A stretch of 35,135 nucleotides of DNA, from assembly GCA_022640795.1 (NCBI GenBank), contig JALCCK010000028.1:1-35135 (forward strand). The letters are read 5' to 3'. Below are positions 1 through 7,385 of the stretch, one piece after another. Numbering within the stretch: position 1 is the first letter of the stretch; the number at the start of each line of letters is the position of its first letter. A program made the position numbers and the translations under genes. The stretch is from Treponema sp. (GTDB lineage Bacteria > Spirochaetota > Spirochaetia > Treponematales > Treponemataceae). A model generated the notes under the pieces. It searched no databases. It was not told the origin of the DNA and worked only from the letters and a program-made list of their open reading frames with translations.

Positions 1-668
1 TTTATTCTCGTTTTAAGTGAAAAATACATTCGCTTGTACTGAAAACTTAAATCTTTGTCGTTTAAAATATCGCCGAGCGCAGACATATGCGCAGCATTTA
101 TGGCCATTGCGGTGTTAAAATCAACCGGGTAAAATGTTCCGTCGCGCGGGGAATTGAACATCGTCGATGCTGCTATCGGGACCGAATACAATCCGTTCGG
201 CTGCTTAAACGTTGTTTCCACCCATGACATATATCTTTGTAAAACGGGCATGACTTCCTTAATGCGCCGCTTATTCGCAGATTTATGATATAAATTAAAT
301 TCAGCCCACGCAAAGAGCGGCATTCCTATACCTTCAGGATTCTTATCGTCGAGGATCGGAGTGTCTGTCTGCATGTCATATTGCCACCGGATCGCCCCGT
401 TCTCTTCCTGCCGGCTGTAAAAATAGTCAAGCCCCTGATTTGCGGGATAATTTCTGTTCGAATAGACAAGAAAAAAGGATGAAAAAATAGCAGTGAACTG
501 ATCCAGAATGTATTTACCGTTTTGTGGATAAAGAAAATAACCATCCGCTGTATTTTTTCCGGTTTTCGGATCAAGCCAGTAATCGGCTATCCATGCCCAT
601 GTTTTATCGTAAATATCTACAAAATCCTGATCATAGAAATGAATTTTGGGAAAGTCATGTTTATTCAC
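1..668 (-). CDS. Six-hairpin (MGH1/trehalase-like) glycoside hydrolase, 3' end cut off by window
   Basis: The minus strand is open from a GTG at 668 to the window edge, about 222 codons, with AGGAG just upstream of the GTG. The product begins MNKHDFPKIHFYDQDFVDIY and contains WAWIADYW, a DGYFLYPQNG stretch, and near the visible end NSPRDGTFYPVDFN followed by AMAINAAHMSALGDIL. Aromatic-rich helices and a PVDFN-type segment are typical of (alpha/alpha)6 glycosidases of the mannosylglycerate hydrolase/GH63/trehalase-like group. There is no signal peptide, so it is probably cytosolic and acts on an oligosaccharide. The family is inferred from remembered motif style, and the catalytic acid cannot be assigned because the C-terminal part is missing. 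It is divergent from the GatB-asparaginase fusion. Confidence 0.6.
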   Translation of the reverse strand, partial: MNKHDFPKIHFYDQDFVDIYDKTWAWIADYWLDPKTGKNTADGYFLYPQNGKYILDQFTAIFSSFFLVYSNRNYPANQGLDYFYSRQEENGAIRWQYDMQTDTPILDDKNPEGIGMPLFAWAEFNLYHKSANKRRIKEVMPVLQRYMSWVETTFKQPNGLYSVPIAASTMFNSPRDGTFYPVDFNTAMAINAAHMSALGDILNDKDLSFQYKRMYFSLKTRI

Positions 669-733
669 AGATGCTCCTAGCTTTAAAACTCACGTTACTC
701 TTATAACAGCATTTTCAAAATAAAAAAATAACT

Positions 734-767
734 ACACCTTAGTGTAATCTGTGTAATAGTATATCAT
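734..767 (+). promoter_or_regulatory. Possible promoter and small repeats upstream of the fusion gene
   Basis: A weak sigma70-like pair is visible, TTAGTG (739-744), 17 bases, TATCAT (762-767). It overlaps a direct repeat GTGTAAT (742-748 and 751-757) and a short dyad ACACCTTAGTGT (734-745). This could be the divergent control region for the glycosidase and the fusion gene. The -35 match is poor, so the call is tentative. Confidence 0.3.
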
Positions 768-822
768 AAAATTTAAAAAAGAGGTATAGTTTTGGTGATT
801 TTCATTTTTTTCAGGAGTGAAT

Positions 823-3192
823 ATGTACCAGTCCTTTGTGTATCTTGAAACACGCATTCTGCTTTCGCCGGTTCCGTCTGTCTTTTTTATTGAAAAGAAC
901 GGAACGGTAACGATCGACAGCGAAGTCCTTCGGAAAGTTTTTGCGTTTACACATGCACTCGGTTCCTGTGTACCGGATATGTCACCGATAGAGCATCTGA
1001 CCGGTAATTTACCGGAACAGCCTGATGGGAAAAAAATAACCGGTTATTCGGTTAGAGCCGGAGAAGGCGGTACTTTAAATATTCTGTTCCACAGTCGCCC
1101 GAAAACAATACATGTGGAAGAAATACGAATAGAAGAAGATTCCGGACGACTTACGCATGCCGACGGGAATACCCGTATGGATTTTACGTGGTCCGGATGT
1201 CCAAGTATACGGCTCCGTACGACGCCGTCGTTTGAACTGGGTGAGGAAGTTGAACTCTTTCTTGATGAATTGCGTCGTCTTGTTCAATATTTGCACCTTG
1301 TAAATCCGGAAGCGGTGGAAGGCGGAATACGGTGTAATGCGTTTGCTGCTCTTTCAAAGTATCCCGAACTTCCTGACTATTATGTAAAATTACGGAATCT
1401 CAATTCATTTAATTTTGCACGGAAGGCGGTCAACTCCGAATTAACGCGTCAGGAAAATATTCTTTCCGCCGGCGGCATTGTTGCAAGCGAAAGCCGGCTC
1501 TGGAATGAAAAACAGAGTAGAACGGAGACGTATAAATCGCGGAACAGTGATGTTAAACGTTTTGAACCGCTCGATCCGCCGCAGGTACTGGATCTGAAAA
1601 AGCTGTCCGCTGTTTTCAGATCTGATACACTGCAGACGGAACTTCCTGCTGCGCGCAGGGAACGCCTGTACCGGCAGTATAAGATTTCACGCCTGCATGC
1701 GGATTTCCTTTGTGATGATAAAGACTGTGCCGATTTTTTTGAACAGACAGTAGCACAGGGAATAGATCCGACGGCAGCCGTACAATGGATGATATCCGAT
1801 GTTTCAAAAATTCTGCGGGCCCGCAAAAGTTCGTATGCGGATACTCTGCTGACTCCTGTGAAGTTTGCTTCCGTTCTTAAAAAATTGACGGCCGGTCAGA
1901 TTAACGGTCAGATCGGTCGTCAGCTGCTGCAGGAGATGGCCGAAACCGGCGGGGGAGCGGATGAAATTATTTCGGAACACGGTATAACGCTTCTTGCCCG
2001 CGAAGAGGATTTGATTCCGTATGTTGATGAAGTCATAGAACGGCACCCCGCGCTCTGTGCAAGGCTTCGTTCCGGCGAAATGCCGCCGCTTGAATTTCTG
2101 ACCGGTCAGGTTATGCAGCAGACCGGTGGAATGGCCGTACCGCAAACCGTAAAAGCGCTGATAAAGAAACGACTCAAAATAAGTATTGTATACGTATTCA
2201 GTATGGGCGGTGCCATGTCGGCGCAGCGGCATGAAGACGGTTCCATCTGCAGCGGCGATCCGCTTGTTTTACGCCGCATACTTTCAGAATCCGTTCCTGA
2301 GATACCGGCGCAGGTCATTCCGGTCGGCCATTTTTTGAGCGAAGAAATTGAACCTGCCGACTGGGCTGCCCTTATTCGCGAGACTGCCGTCCGTATTGCG
2401 GCAGGAACCGCAAACGGCATTGTCATTACGCACGGAACGGATACGCTTTCATATACCGCTGCACTTATGTACTGGCTTTTCAGCGATGCATCGGTTCCCA
2501 TCGTTCTTACCGCATCCTCTACCCTGCCGTCGGAATCTTCTGAGGCAAGCGACAATCTGGTGCTTGCCGTGCAGACGGCCTGTGAAAAGACCAGGGGCGT
2601 ATATGTCGTATACGGCGGAAAAGTCCTTTCACCGCTTAATCTGAGATTTGAGCGGCCGGCCCGGGACGGTTTCCGTAACTGGAATCTCAAACGGAAGGTT
2701 TTTGCCGGAAGCGGGCCTGTTGCCGATCAGTTCGGCATCGTTGATGATCCCGATGCGGAAGTTATGAAGCGCATTCTGCAGGATGCAGCATCCCGTATGG
2801 TTGTCTGCAGGGCGTATCCCGGATTCAACAGCGCGCAGTATATAAAACTGCTGGACGAATCGGTGCATACCGTTTTTCTCGAATTATACGAAACCGGTAC
2901 CGGAAACATGCGGAGCGACGATTTTTCGCTTAAACCGTTCCTGCTGCACGGCCGGCGGAACGACGTTAAGTTTTACTGTTCTTCACAACAGGAAAGCAGC
3001 ATAGATTTTTCCCAGTATGTGACGGAAATGCGCGTCTGGCGCGAAGGTGCCGTCCCGATGGGGATTCTGACGATCGAATCCGCCATGGCACTTTATTTTG
3101 CCTGCTCGCTTGTCGCCGATACGGAAGAAGAACGGGATAATCTGATGGAAGCGTATGCCGAAGTCTATACGGCAGGAATTGCAGATTCGTGA
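823..3192 (+). CDS. GatB-like / L-asparaginase-like fusion protein, both halves lacking key catalytic residues
   Basis: 789 aa. The start is taken as ATG 823 because AGGAG (813-817) lies 5 bases before it; the in-frame GTG at 817 overlaps that site. Residues 1 to about 450 follow the amidotransferase subunit GatB: YLETRILL at the N-terminus, RIEEDSGRLTH, GGIRCN, the diagnostic LRNLNSFNFARKAV, SRLWNE, then a helical tail and YqeY-like domain with QINGQIGRQLLQEM and FLTGQVMQQTGG. Residues about 452-789 follow L-asparaginase/GatD: GIVITHGTDTLSYTAAL with Thr539-Asp540. The nucleophile motif TGGTIA is replaced by MGGAMS (Met461), and the active-site Lys appears to be Arg611. The GatB zinc cysteines are absent and GLEVH reads YLETR. 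Archaeal GatDE uses these two families as separate subunits, so the joined order is striking. It may be a pseudoenzyme or an RNA/amino-acid sensor; function unknown. Confidence 0.8.
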   Translation: MYQSFVYLETRILLSPVPSVFFIEKNGTVTIDSEVLRKVFAFTHALGSCVPDMSPIEHLTGNLPEQPDGKKITGYSVRAGEGGTLNILFHSRPKTIHVEEIRIEEDSGRLTHADGNTRMDFTWSGCPSIRLRTTPSFELGEEVELFLDELRRLVQYLHLVNPEAVEGGIRCNAFAALSKYPELPDYYVKLRNLNSFNFARKAVNSELTRQENILSAGGIVASESRLWNEKQSRTETYKSRNSDVKRFEPLDPPQVLDLKKLSAVFRSDTLQTELPAARRERLYRQYKISRLHADFLCDDKDCADFFEQTVAQGIDPTAAVQWMISDVSKILRARKSSYADTLLTPVKFASVLKKLTAGQINGQIGRQLLQEMAETGGGADEIISEHGITLLAREEDLIPYVDEVIERHPALCARLRSGEMPPLEFLTGQVMQQTGGMAVPQTVKALIKKRLKISIVYVFSMGGAMSAQRHEDGSICSGDPLVLRRILSESVPEIPAQVIPVGHFLSEEIEPADWAALIRETAVRIAAGTANGIVITHGTDTLSYTAALMYWLFSDASVPIVLTASSTLPSESSEASDNLVLAVQTACEKTRGVYVVYGGKVLSPLNLRFERPARDGFRNWNLKRKVFAGSGPVADQFGIVDDPDAEVMKRILQDAASRMVVCRAYPGFNSAQYIKLLDESVHTVFLELYETGTGNMRSDDFSLKPFLLHGRRNDVKFYCSSQQESSIDFSQYVTEMRVWREGAVPMGILTIESAMALYFACSLVADTEEERDNLMEAYAEVYTAGIADS

Positions 3193-3386
3193 CGTGCCGG
3201 TGCTGCCGGCGGTATGTTTCAGGCTTACTGCAGCCTGTCCCGATCCTGTTCCCGGGAGTTTTCTGACAAGGAAGAGCCTTGTTTCCGGAAATCTTTCCGT
3301 TCGTTATTTTATTTTGTAAATCCATCCGGCGGGAACCTTTACACGTCCCGTCCGGATACCGGAATCAGCGTATTTCGTTATAGTGC
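3193..3386. other. Convergent intergenic region with small hairpins
   Basis: The region lies between the fusion stop and the distal end of the broken lipoprotein ORF. Short dyads are visible: GCCGG/CCGGC (about 3197-3211), ACAAGG/CCTTGT (3266-3282), and an imperfect TCCGG-GGGA/TCCC-CCGGA stem near 3324-3357. None has a strong T tract, so none is called as a clear terminator. I see no gene here. Confidence 0.35.
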
Positions 3387-4292
3387 TCAGAGTACGTCGA
3401 AAACGGATTCATGTTCGAGCGAAAAGGTCGAACCGTTCAGGCTTGTATAAGCGGGGGGCGTCCCTGTTACGGATATTTCAGAGGGAATATCGTCTATGGA
3501 GGTATCTTCGAATGCAGTGACAGAAAATGTCCACTGACCGTTATTATCGTCGGTGGCCGTGAAGAAGTTTTCGCTTTCCGTTACCGTACAGATTTCGTCA
3601 TAAACGTCGTCATATGTTGAATTGTCTCCGACTGTAATAGTTAGCTGCGACGTATCAAACGAACCGTTGTAATCAAGAATATAATCTGCTGAAAAGTCAT
3701 ATGGACAAGAATAGTCGCAGTCGACCTGATCTTACCACGGCAGTCCCGTCAGGTAGATACCTGTCGTGGTAAGAACGTCTGCAGCGATTGTGTAGTCAAA
3801 GCTGTGGACGATCTGTAACGCTGTGTACAGTTCGTTTTTTTCTTCCGTCGTCATAGGAGATCCAAAATAAGCTGCAACTTCAGCCCATCCTTCGACATAA
3901 TCTTCGAGCGAGGTCCATGACGAGCTGTCTTCATCATAGAATGCGACAGGTTTTCCGTATAGTTTATTACTTGTCGTATCGTAAGCGTACGCTACTTTTT
4001 CATATTGTGAGCCGTATGAATAATAGACGGCTTCCGAATCCGACGTAAAGTGTATGGAATTTGCAGAGTCTGGATTTGCCGCGTCGGACGACGTTTCGTA
4101 AAAGATCCCTGTTGTCAGGAAGGGATTGTTACCGCTGCTTGCCGGCAGCTGCGTTGTCACACCGGACGGAAGCGAAACGAGGTGCAATCCACTGCTGCTG
4201 TCGGAACCGTTTGCACAGCCCACAATCAGTGCTGCGGCACAGAAACAGGCTGCCGGAAACAGCACTGTTTTTAATTTGAAGTTTTTTTGCAT
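3387..4292 (-). pseudogene. Secreted lipoprotein gene interrupted by one in-frame TAA
   Basis: From ATG 4292 (GGAG upstream) the first product is 186 aa. It has a lipoprotein signal peptide ending LIVGC, with Cys26 as the lipidation site, followed by an N/S/G-rich spacer and a Tyr/Ser/Asp-rich exported domain. It stops at TAA (3732-3734). The same frame then stays open for 114 more codons to TGA (3387-3389) and reads like more of the same kind of protein, for example LTITVGDN, YDDVYDEICTV and GQWTFSVTAF. The simplest reading is one lipoprotein of about 300 aa broken by a nonsense change or a base-call error. It could instead still make the 186-aa form. The family is not recognised; it has the style of a treponemal surface lipoprotein. 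Its promoter overlaps two palindromes, so it was once tightly regulated. Confidence 0.65.
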
Positions 4293-4310
4293 ATAGTATT
4301 TCTCCTTTTT

Positions 4311-4327
4311 GATAACAATATGTTATC
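4311..4327. promoter_or_regulatory. Operator-like palindrome 1
   Basis: Perfect 7-base arms GATAACA and TGTTATC flank ATA. It lies between the lipoprotein -10 box and its ribosome binding site, centred at 4319, 25 bases from the second palindrome. TetR- or MarR-type dimers use sites of this shape; the protein is not identified. Confidence 0.7.
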
Positions 4328-4331
4328 TTCC

Positions 4332-4356
4332 TGTTTATAACAATATGTTATAAACA
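4332..4356. promoter_or_regulatory. Operator-like palindrome 2, covering the lipoprotein promoter
   Basis: Perfect 11-base arms TGTTTATAACA and TGTTATAAACA flank ATA. It covers the -10 box and the whole spacer of the lipoprotein promoter. It shares the core ATAACA-ATA-TGTTAT with palindrome 1, so one repressor probably binds both. Confidence 0.75.
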
Positions 4357-4362
4357 TGTAAA
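4334..4362 (-). promoter_or_regulatory. Sigma70-type promoter of the lipoprotein gene
   Basis: Read on the minus strand: TTTACA (-35, 4362-4357), 17-base spacer, TATAAA (-10, 4339-4334). The -10 and spacer lie inside palindrome 2, so a bound repressor would block RNA polymerase directly. Confidence 0.75.
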
Positions 4363-4387
4363 GAGTATTTATATGCAAACGATTAAT

Positions 4388-4440
4388 TTTATAAAAAAAC
4401 AGACGGACGGATGGAATCCGGCTGCCTGTTTTTTTATAAA
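4388..4440. terminator. Bidirectional terminator after the asparaginase operon
   Basis: Perfect 15-base outer arms (4388-4402 and 4426-4440), each carrying a run of seven A or T, enclose a CGGAT-GGA-ATCCG inner stem. On the minus strand it ends the ansA transcript about 100 bases after its stop codon and shields the lipoprotein promoter. Confidence 0.8.
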
Positions 4441-4536
4441 GAAAAGGAGAACAGCTACTTTGTACCTCTCCGCTGTTTTACCGTCGTGATGTCTTGCAAA
4501 CCGATACGGGAAAAGTCAGGAACTTTTATTATATAT

Positions 4537-5550
4537 TCAGCCCCGCAGAATATCACAGGCGACGGGAGTATAAAAAAGACGCCGTATTTTTTCCGGTGCG
4601 TCCGTGCACCCCTCGGCCTGCGGCAGAAGCCACATAAGTTTTGCCAGAACGCTTTCTGTCGTCATGTCGTAAGCTTCTATGACATTGAGTATTTTTTTCA
4701 GGCTGTTTCCGACGTTATAAATTGCCAGATCACTGCCTTCATTTTGAACCTGTGTCGTCATGACGATTGTTTTTCCGTTCTGTAAATTGGTTGCGATTAC
4801 GTCAAAAAAATGTCGGTTTTTATCCGTAGGAATTCCTCCAACCCCGAAACTTTCAATAATGACGGCCTTTTTTCTCTTCAGTATAAAATCCAGCTCTGCG
4901 GCATCTGCATTCGGAACCATTTTGTATAAACTGACTGATGGTTCCAGCCGGTTGTAGAAAACGGGCTGGGAACAAATTCCTGTCGGTGAAGGGATAAAAA
5001 TAACCGGTTTTTCATCCTGAATCTCACCGAGAAGCGGATAATTGATTGAAGAAAAAGCCTGAAAACTTTTGCTTCGTGTCTTTCTGGCCCGGGTACCCCG
5101 GATAATTCTTCCGTTAAAAACTATCTGTACACCAGCAAGTTCATCCGATGCTGCACAGATAAAGGCATCAACCAGATTTGTTTTGGAATCAGTTATTTCA
5201 CTGTTGATTGGTTTCTGCGCTCCTGTCAGTACGATCGGTTTCCCGGAATTTTGTATCAGATAGGAAAGGGCTGCAGCCGTATAGGCCATCGTATCGGTTC
5301 CGTGACTTATGACAAATCCGTCATAGCCGGAATACGCCTGTTCAATCGTACCGGCTATGCGAAGCCAGTGGGAACTGGTCATATTTGTACTGTCAATAGC
5401 GCAGACCTGAATACAGTTTACATTACAAATCGTGTTTATCTGCGGTATATATTTTAGAAGCTGTTCAGGAGTGAGTTCGGGGGTCAGACCGGCATCGGTC
5501 ATTTCCGACGCTATGGTTCCCCCTGTTCCGATTAAAAGAATATTTTTCAC
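4537..5550 (-). CDS. ansA: L-asparaginase, cytosolic type I
   Basis: 337 aa; hydrolyses L-asparagine to aspartate and ammonia. The start is GTG 5550 with GGAG six bases upstream. All the expected catalytic signatures are present: GTGGTIAS with nucleophile Thr9, IDSTNM, SHGTDT with Thr85-Asp86, and Lys157 in RARKTRSKSF. There is no signal peptide, which fits the cytosolic AnsA type. It is the second gene of a minus-strand pair, 25 bases after the 581-aa membrane protein, and ends at the strong terminator at 4388-4440. It makes a useful contrast with the fusion protein 1.3 kb away, whose asparaginase half has lost these residues. Confidence 0.93.
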   Translation of the reverse strand: MKNILLIGTGGTIASEMTDAGLTPELTPEQLLKYIPQINTICNVNCIQVCAIDSTNMTSSHWLRIAGTIEQAYSGYDGFVISHGTDTMAYTAAALSYLIQNSGKPIVLTGAQKPINSEITDSKTNLVDAFICAASDELAGVQIVFNGRIIRGTRARKTRSKSFQAFSSINYPLLGEIQDEKPVIFIPSPTGICSQPVFYNRLEPSVSLYKMVPNADAAELDFILKRKKAVIIESFGVGGIPTDKNRHFFDVIATNLQNGKTIVMTTQVQNEGSDLAIYNVGNSLKKILNVIEAYDMTTESVLAKLMWLLPQAEGCTDAPEKIRRLFYTPVACDILRG

Positions 5551-5575
5551 CGGCCGCTCCTTTTTATACTGCTAT

Positions 5576-7321
5576 TTATTCTTCTTCAGTCTGTGTGTCG
5601 TTTTCGCTCGGCGGGATACTGTAAAATATTCTGATTATTTCATGGTTGTTCTTATGCCGGGATTTAAGAAGCAGCATGTTGCTTTCTGCGATATGAACAT
5701 AGCCTGAAGAGTTGTATGTTTCAAAACGGGGATCGGTATGGAAATTTAATCCGTAAATTTCAATCGAAACGAAATCCTGTATTCCTGAGATTATAAGATA
5801 CTGTGTCAGGCCCTGGGGAAATTCTATGTCGAGTGTGACGGTACGTGATTTATCTGTCGTGTAGGTTATATTCTGCGCACAGGTCCATGCCCATACACCG
5901 TCCGCCAGGGAAATATAATGCGGATAGTAAGTGTTTCCACTGACGATAACGGGATAAAGTTCTCCCAGAGTCCGTTCTTCCTGTGAGCTTATTTTGGTTA
6001 AATATGAATTTACAATGAGATACCCGCAGTCGGTAATCTGTTGATTTTGCGTAAGACTGCCGTATTCTGTCAGCGTTTCGCCTATCTGTACCGCCTGCAG
6101 GATAGAAATATTCATTCCGTTGTTCGATATCAGTATGCTGTCGTCCTGTATGGTTATGGAAGAAAGTATACTCTGTATGCATTTTTCAAGAACCGGTTCC
6201 AGTCCGGCTGCAAGCGCCGGTGCCGCAGTATTCAGTCTTGAATAGATGTGCAGTATTCCCCCTGCCTGAAGTACGGACGGAGAGAAATCCTGAATTGAAG
6301 CAGGCATCGCCATCAGTTTCTGGATAGTCTGATCAGTAGTATTTTGAAGCAGATAATCGGGGATTGAATATATAGTAAAAATGTCACAGGAATTTGAACT
6401 CAGTGAATAATCGATCATTGTTTTATACTGTTCACGCTGCATTTCAAGCGTCTGTTCCATATCTTTCAGTGAACCGAAATACGGGGCAGAAAGATATGTT
6501 CGTTTGGTGCCTTTTTTGAACGAATCCGGTACGGTATCAAGTGCCCTGTCATAACTGCCTCTGCTTGCCATTTCCGCAACATAGGCGACGGTGCTTTTTT
6601 CGTCGAGCGAAGTATCGGCTGCATTGAAATTAGCGACAACAGCATCCCTGTATTTTCCGACTGTTTCATCGAATATCGACCGGGACGCAGCGGCAAAATC
6701 GGAGACGGTATCAAGCGAGAATGTTTCCTGTTTATTATAAGCCGTATAAAAGGCTCTGCTTTCCGAATTGGTCAGAGACAACCGGTCTTCTGAAATTTGA
6801 GAAGCGGCCAGCTGATATGTTTTATTTCTGGAATCAAATACGGCCTTTTTATTTTTCCGATCGGTAACAGTAAAACCCCCTGTCGGTTTATATGGTAACG
6901 AAACTGAAGTTACTCCCGGCGGAAGTGCTGCCGTAATGAAAAGATCTGCATCCGGCGTTTCGTTACTGATTGAAAAAGTAAGCAGCACGTTTTCGGTGAA
7001 AACGAATTCGAAGGAAAGAGGGGTTGTCTGGCTCCATGAAAGTAGTGTAAGGTGTTTCCCGTTATGTATATCATTTCCGGTAATGGTAAGCGGGGTGTCG
7101 TCTGTAGCAAAAAAACTTACTCCTCTGAATGAAGCCCTGAATGTGTTTTTGAGCATTTTGTTCTGGTCTTTATCCGAAGTTTCGGCTAATGCAATATGCA
7201 ACAGTCCGCAGTCACGGGAAATGAGTGATTCGTTTCTAAATTGGAGCACGAAAATGCCGACAATGATAGCAGCATAGGCAATAGTTAGAATTAGTAACTT
7301 TCTTAATGAATGTACATGCAT
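5576..7321 (-). CDS. Membrane-anchored protein of unknown function (581 aa)
   Basis: Not recognised. One N-terminal transmembrane segment (about residues 8-27, LLILTIAYAAIIVGIFVLQF) is followed by a large domain that is probably periplasmic. Residues about 60-190 are rich in beta-type patterns. A helical middle follows, with DRALDTVPDSF and a MEQTLEMQREQY segment. The C-terminal third contains NTYYPHYISLADGVWAWTCA, which resembles a polysaccharide- or peptide-processing scaffold, but no catalytic motif can be named. The tail is acidic. The ATG at 7321 lacks a clear ribosome binding site, and a promoter-like TTGAAT-17-TAAACT ends only 7 bases before it, so the message could be leaderless. It forms an operon with ansA and is divergent from the TPR lipoprotein. 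Confidence 0.75.
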   Translation of the reverse strand: MHVHSLRKLLILTIAYAAIIVGIFVLQFRNESLISRDCGLLHIALAETSDKDQNKMLKNTFRASFRGVSFFATDDTPLTITGNDIHNGKHLTLLSWSQTTPLSFEFVFTENVLLTFSISNETPDADLFITAALPPGVTSVSLPYKPTGGFTVTDRKNKKAVFDSRNKTYQLAASQISEDRLSLTNSESRAFYTAYNKQETFSLDTVSDFAAASRSIFDETVGKYRDAVVANFNAADTSLDEKSTVAYVAEMASRGSYDRALDTVPDSFKKGTKRTYLSAPYFGSLKDMEQTLEMQREQYKTMIDYSLSSNSCDIFTIYSIPDYLLQNTTDQTIQKLMAMPASIQDFSPSVLQAGGILHIYSRLNTAAPALAAGLEPVLEKCIQSILSSITIQDDSILISNNGMNISILQAVQIGETLTEYGSLTQNQQITDCGYLIVNSYLTKISSQEERTLGELYPVIVSGNTYYPHYISLADGVWAWTCAQNITYTTDKSRTVTLDIEFPQGLTQYLIISGIQDFVSIEIYGLNFHTDPRFETYNSSGYVHIAESNMLLLKSRHKNNHEIIRIFYSIPPSENDTQTEEE

Positions 7322-7335
7322 TTTATGTAGTTTAG

Positions 7336-7349
7336 CTAATGATGATTAG
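7336..7349. promoter_or_regulatory. Small dyad in the divergent control region
   Basis: CTAAT-GATG-ATTAG lies in the 64-base gap between the divergent 581-aa protein gene and the TPR lipoprotein gene. Promoters for both directions must fit here. The dyad may be an operator, but five-base arms are weak evidence. Confidence 0.3.
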
Positions 7350-7385
7350 AAATTCAACAGGTTATACGTATTTTAGGAGATAGAG

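Noticed and set aside
817..819. GTG as the start of the GatB-asparaginase fusion
   Set aside because: It overlaps the AGGAG ribosome binding site at 813-817; ATG 823 has correct spacing.
3732..3734. Programmed stop-codon readthrough in the lipoprotein gene
   Set aside because: UAA readthrough is rare, and no recoding signal or selenocysteine-type structure is evident; a nonsense change or error is simpler.
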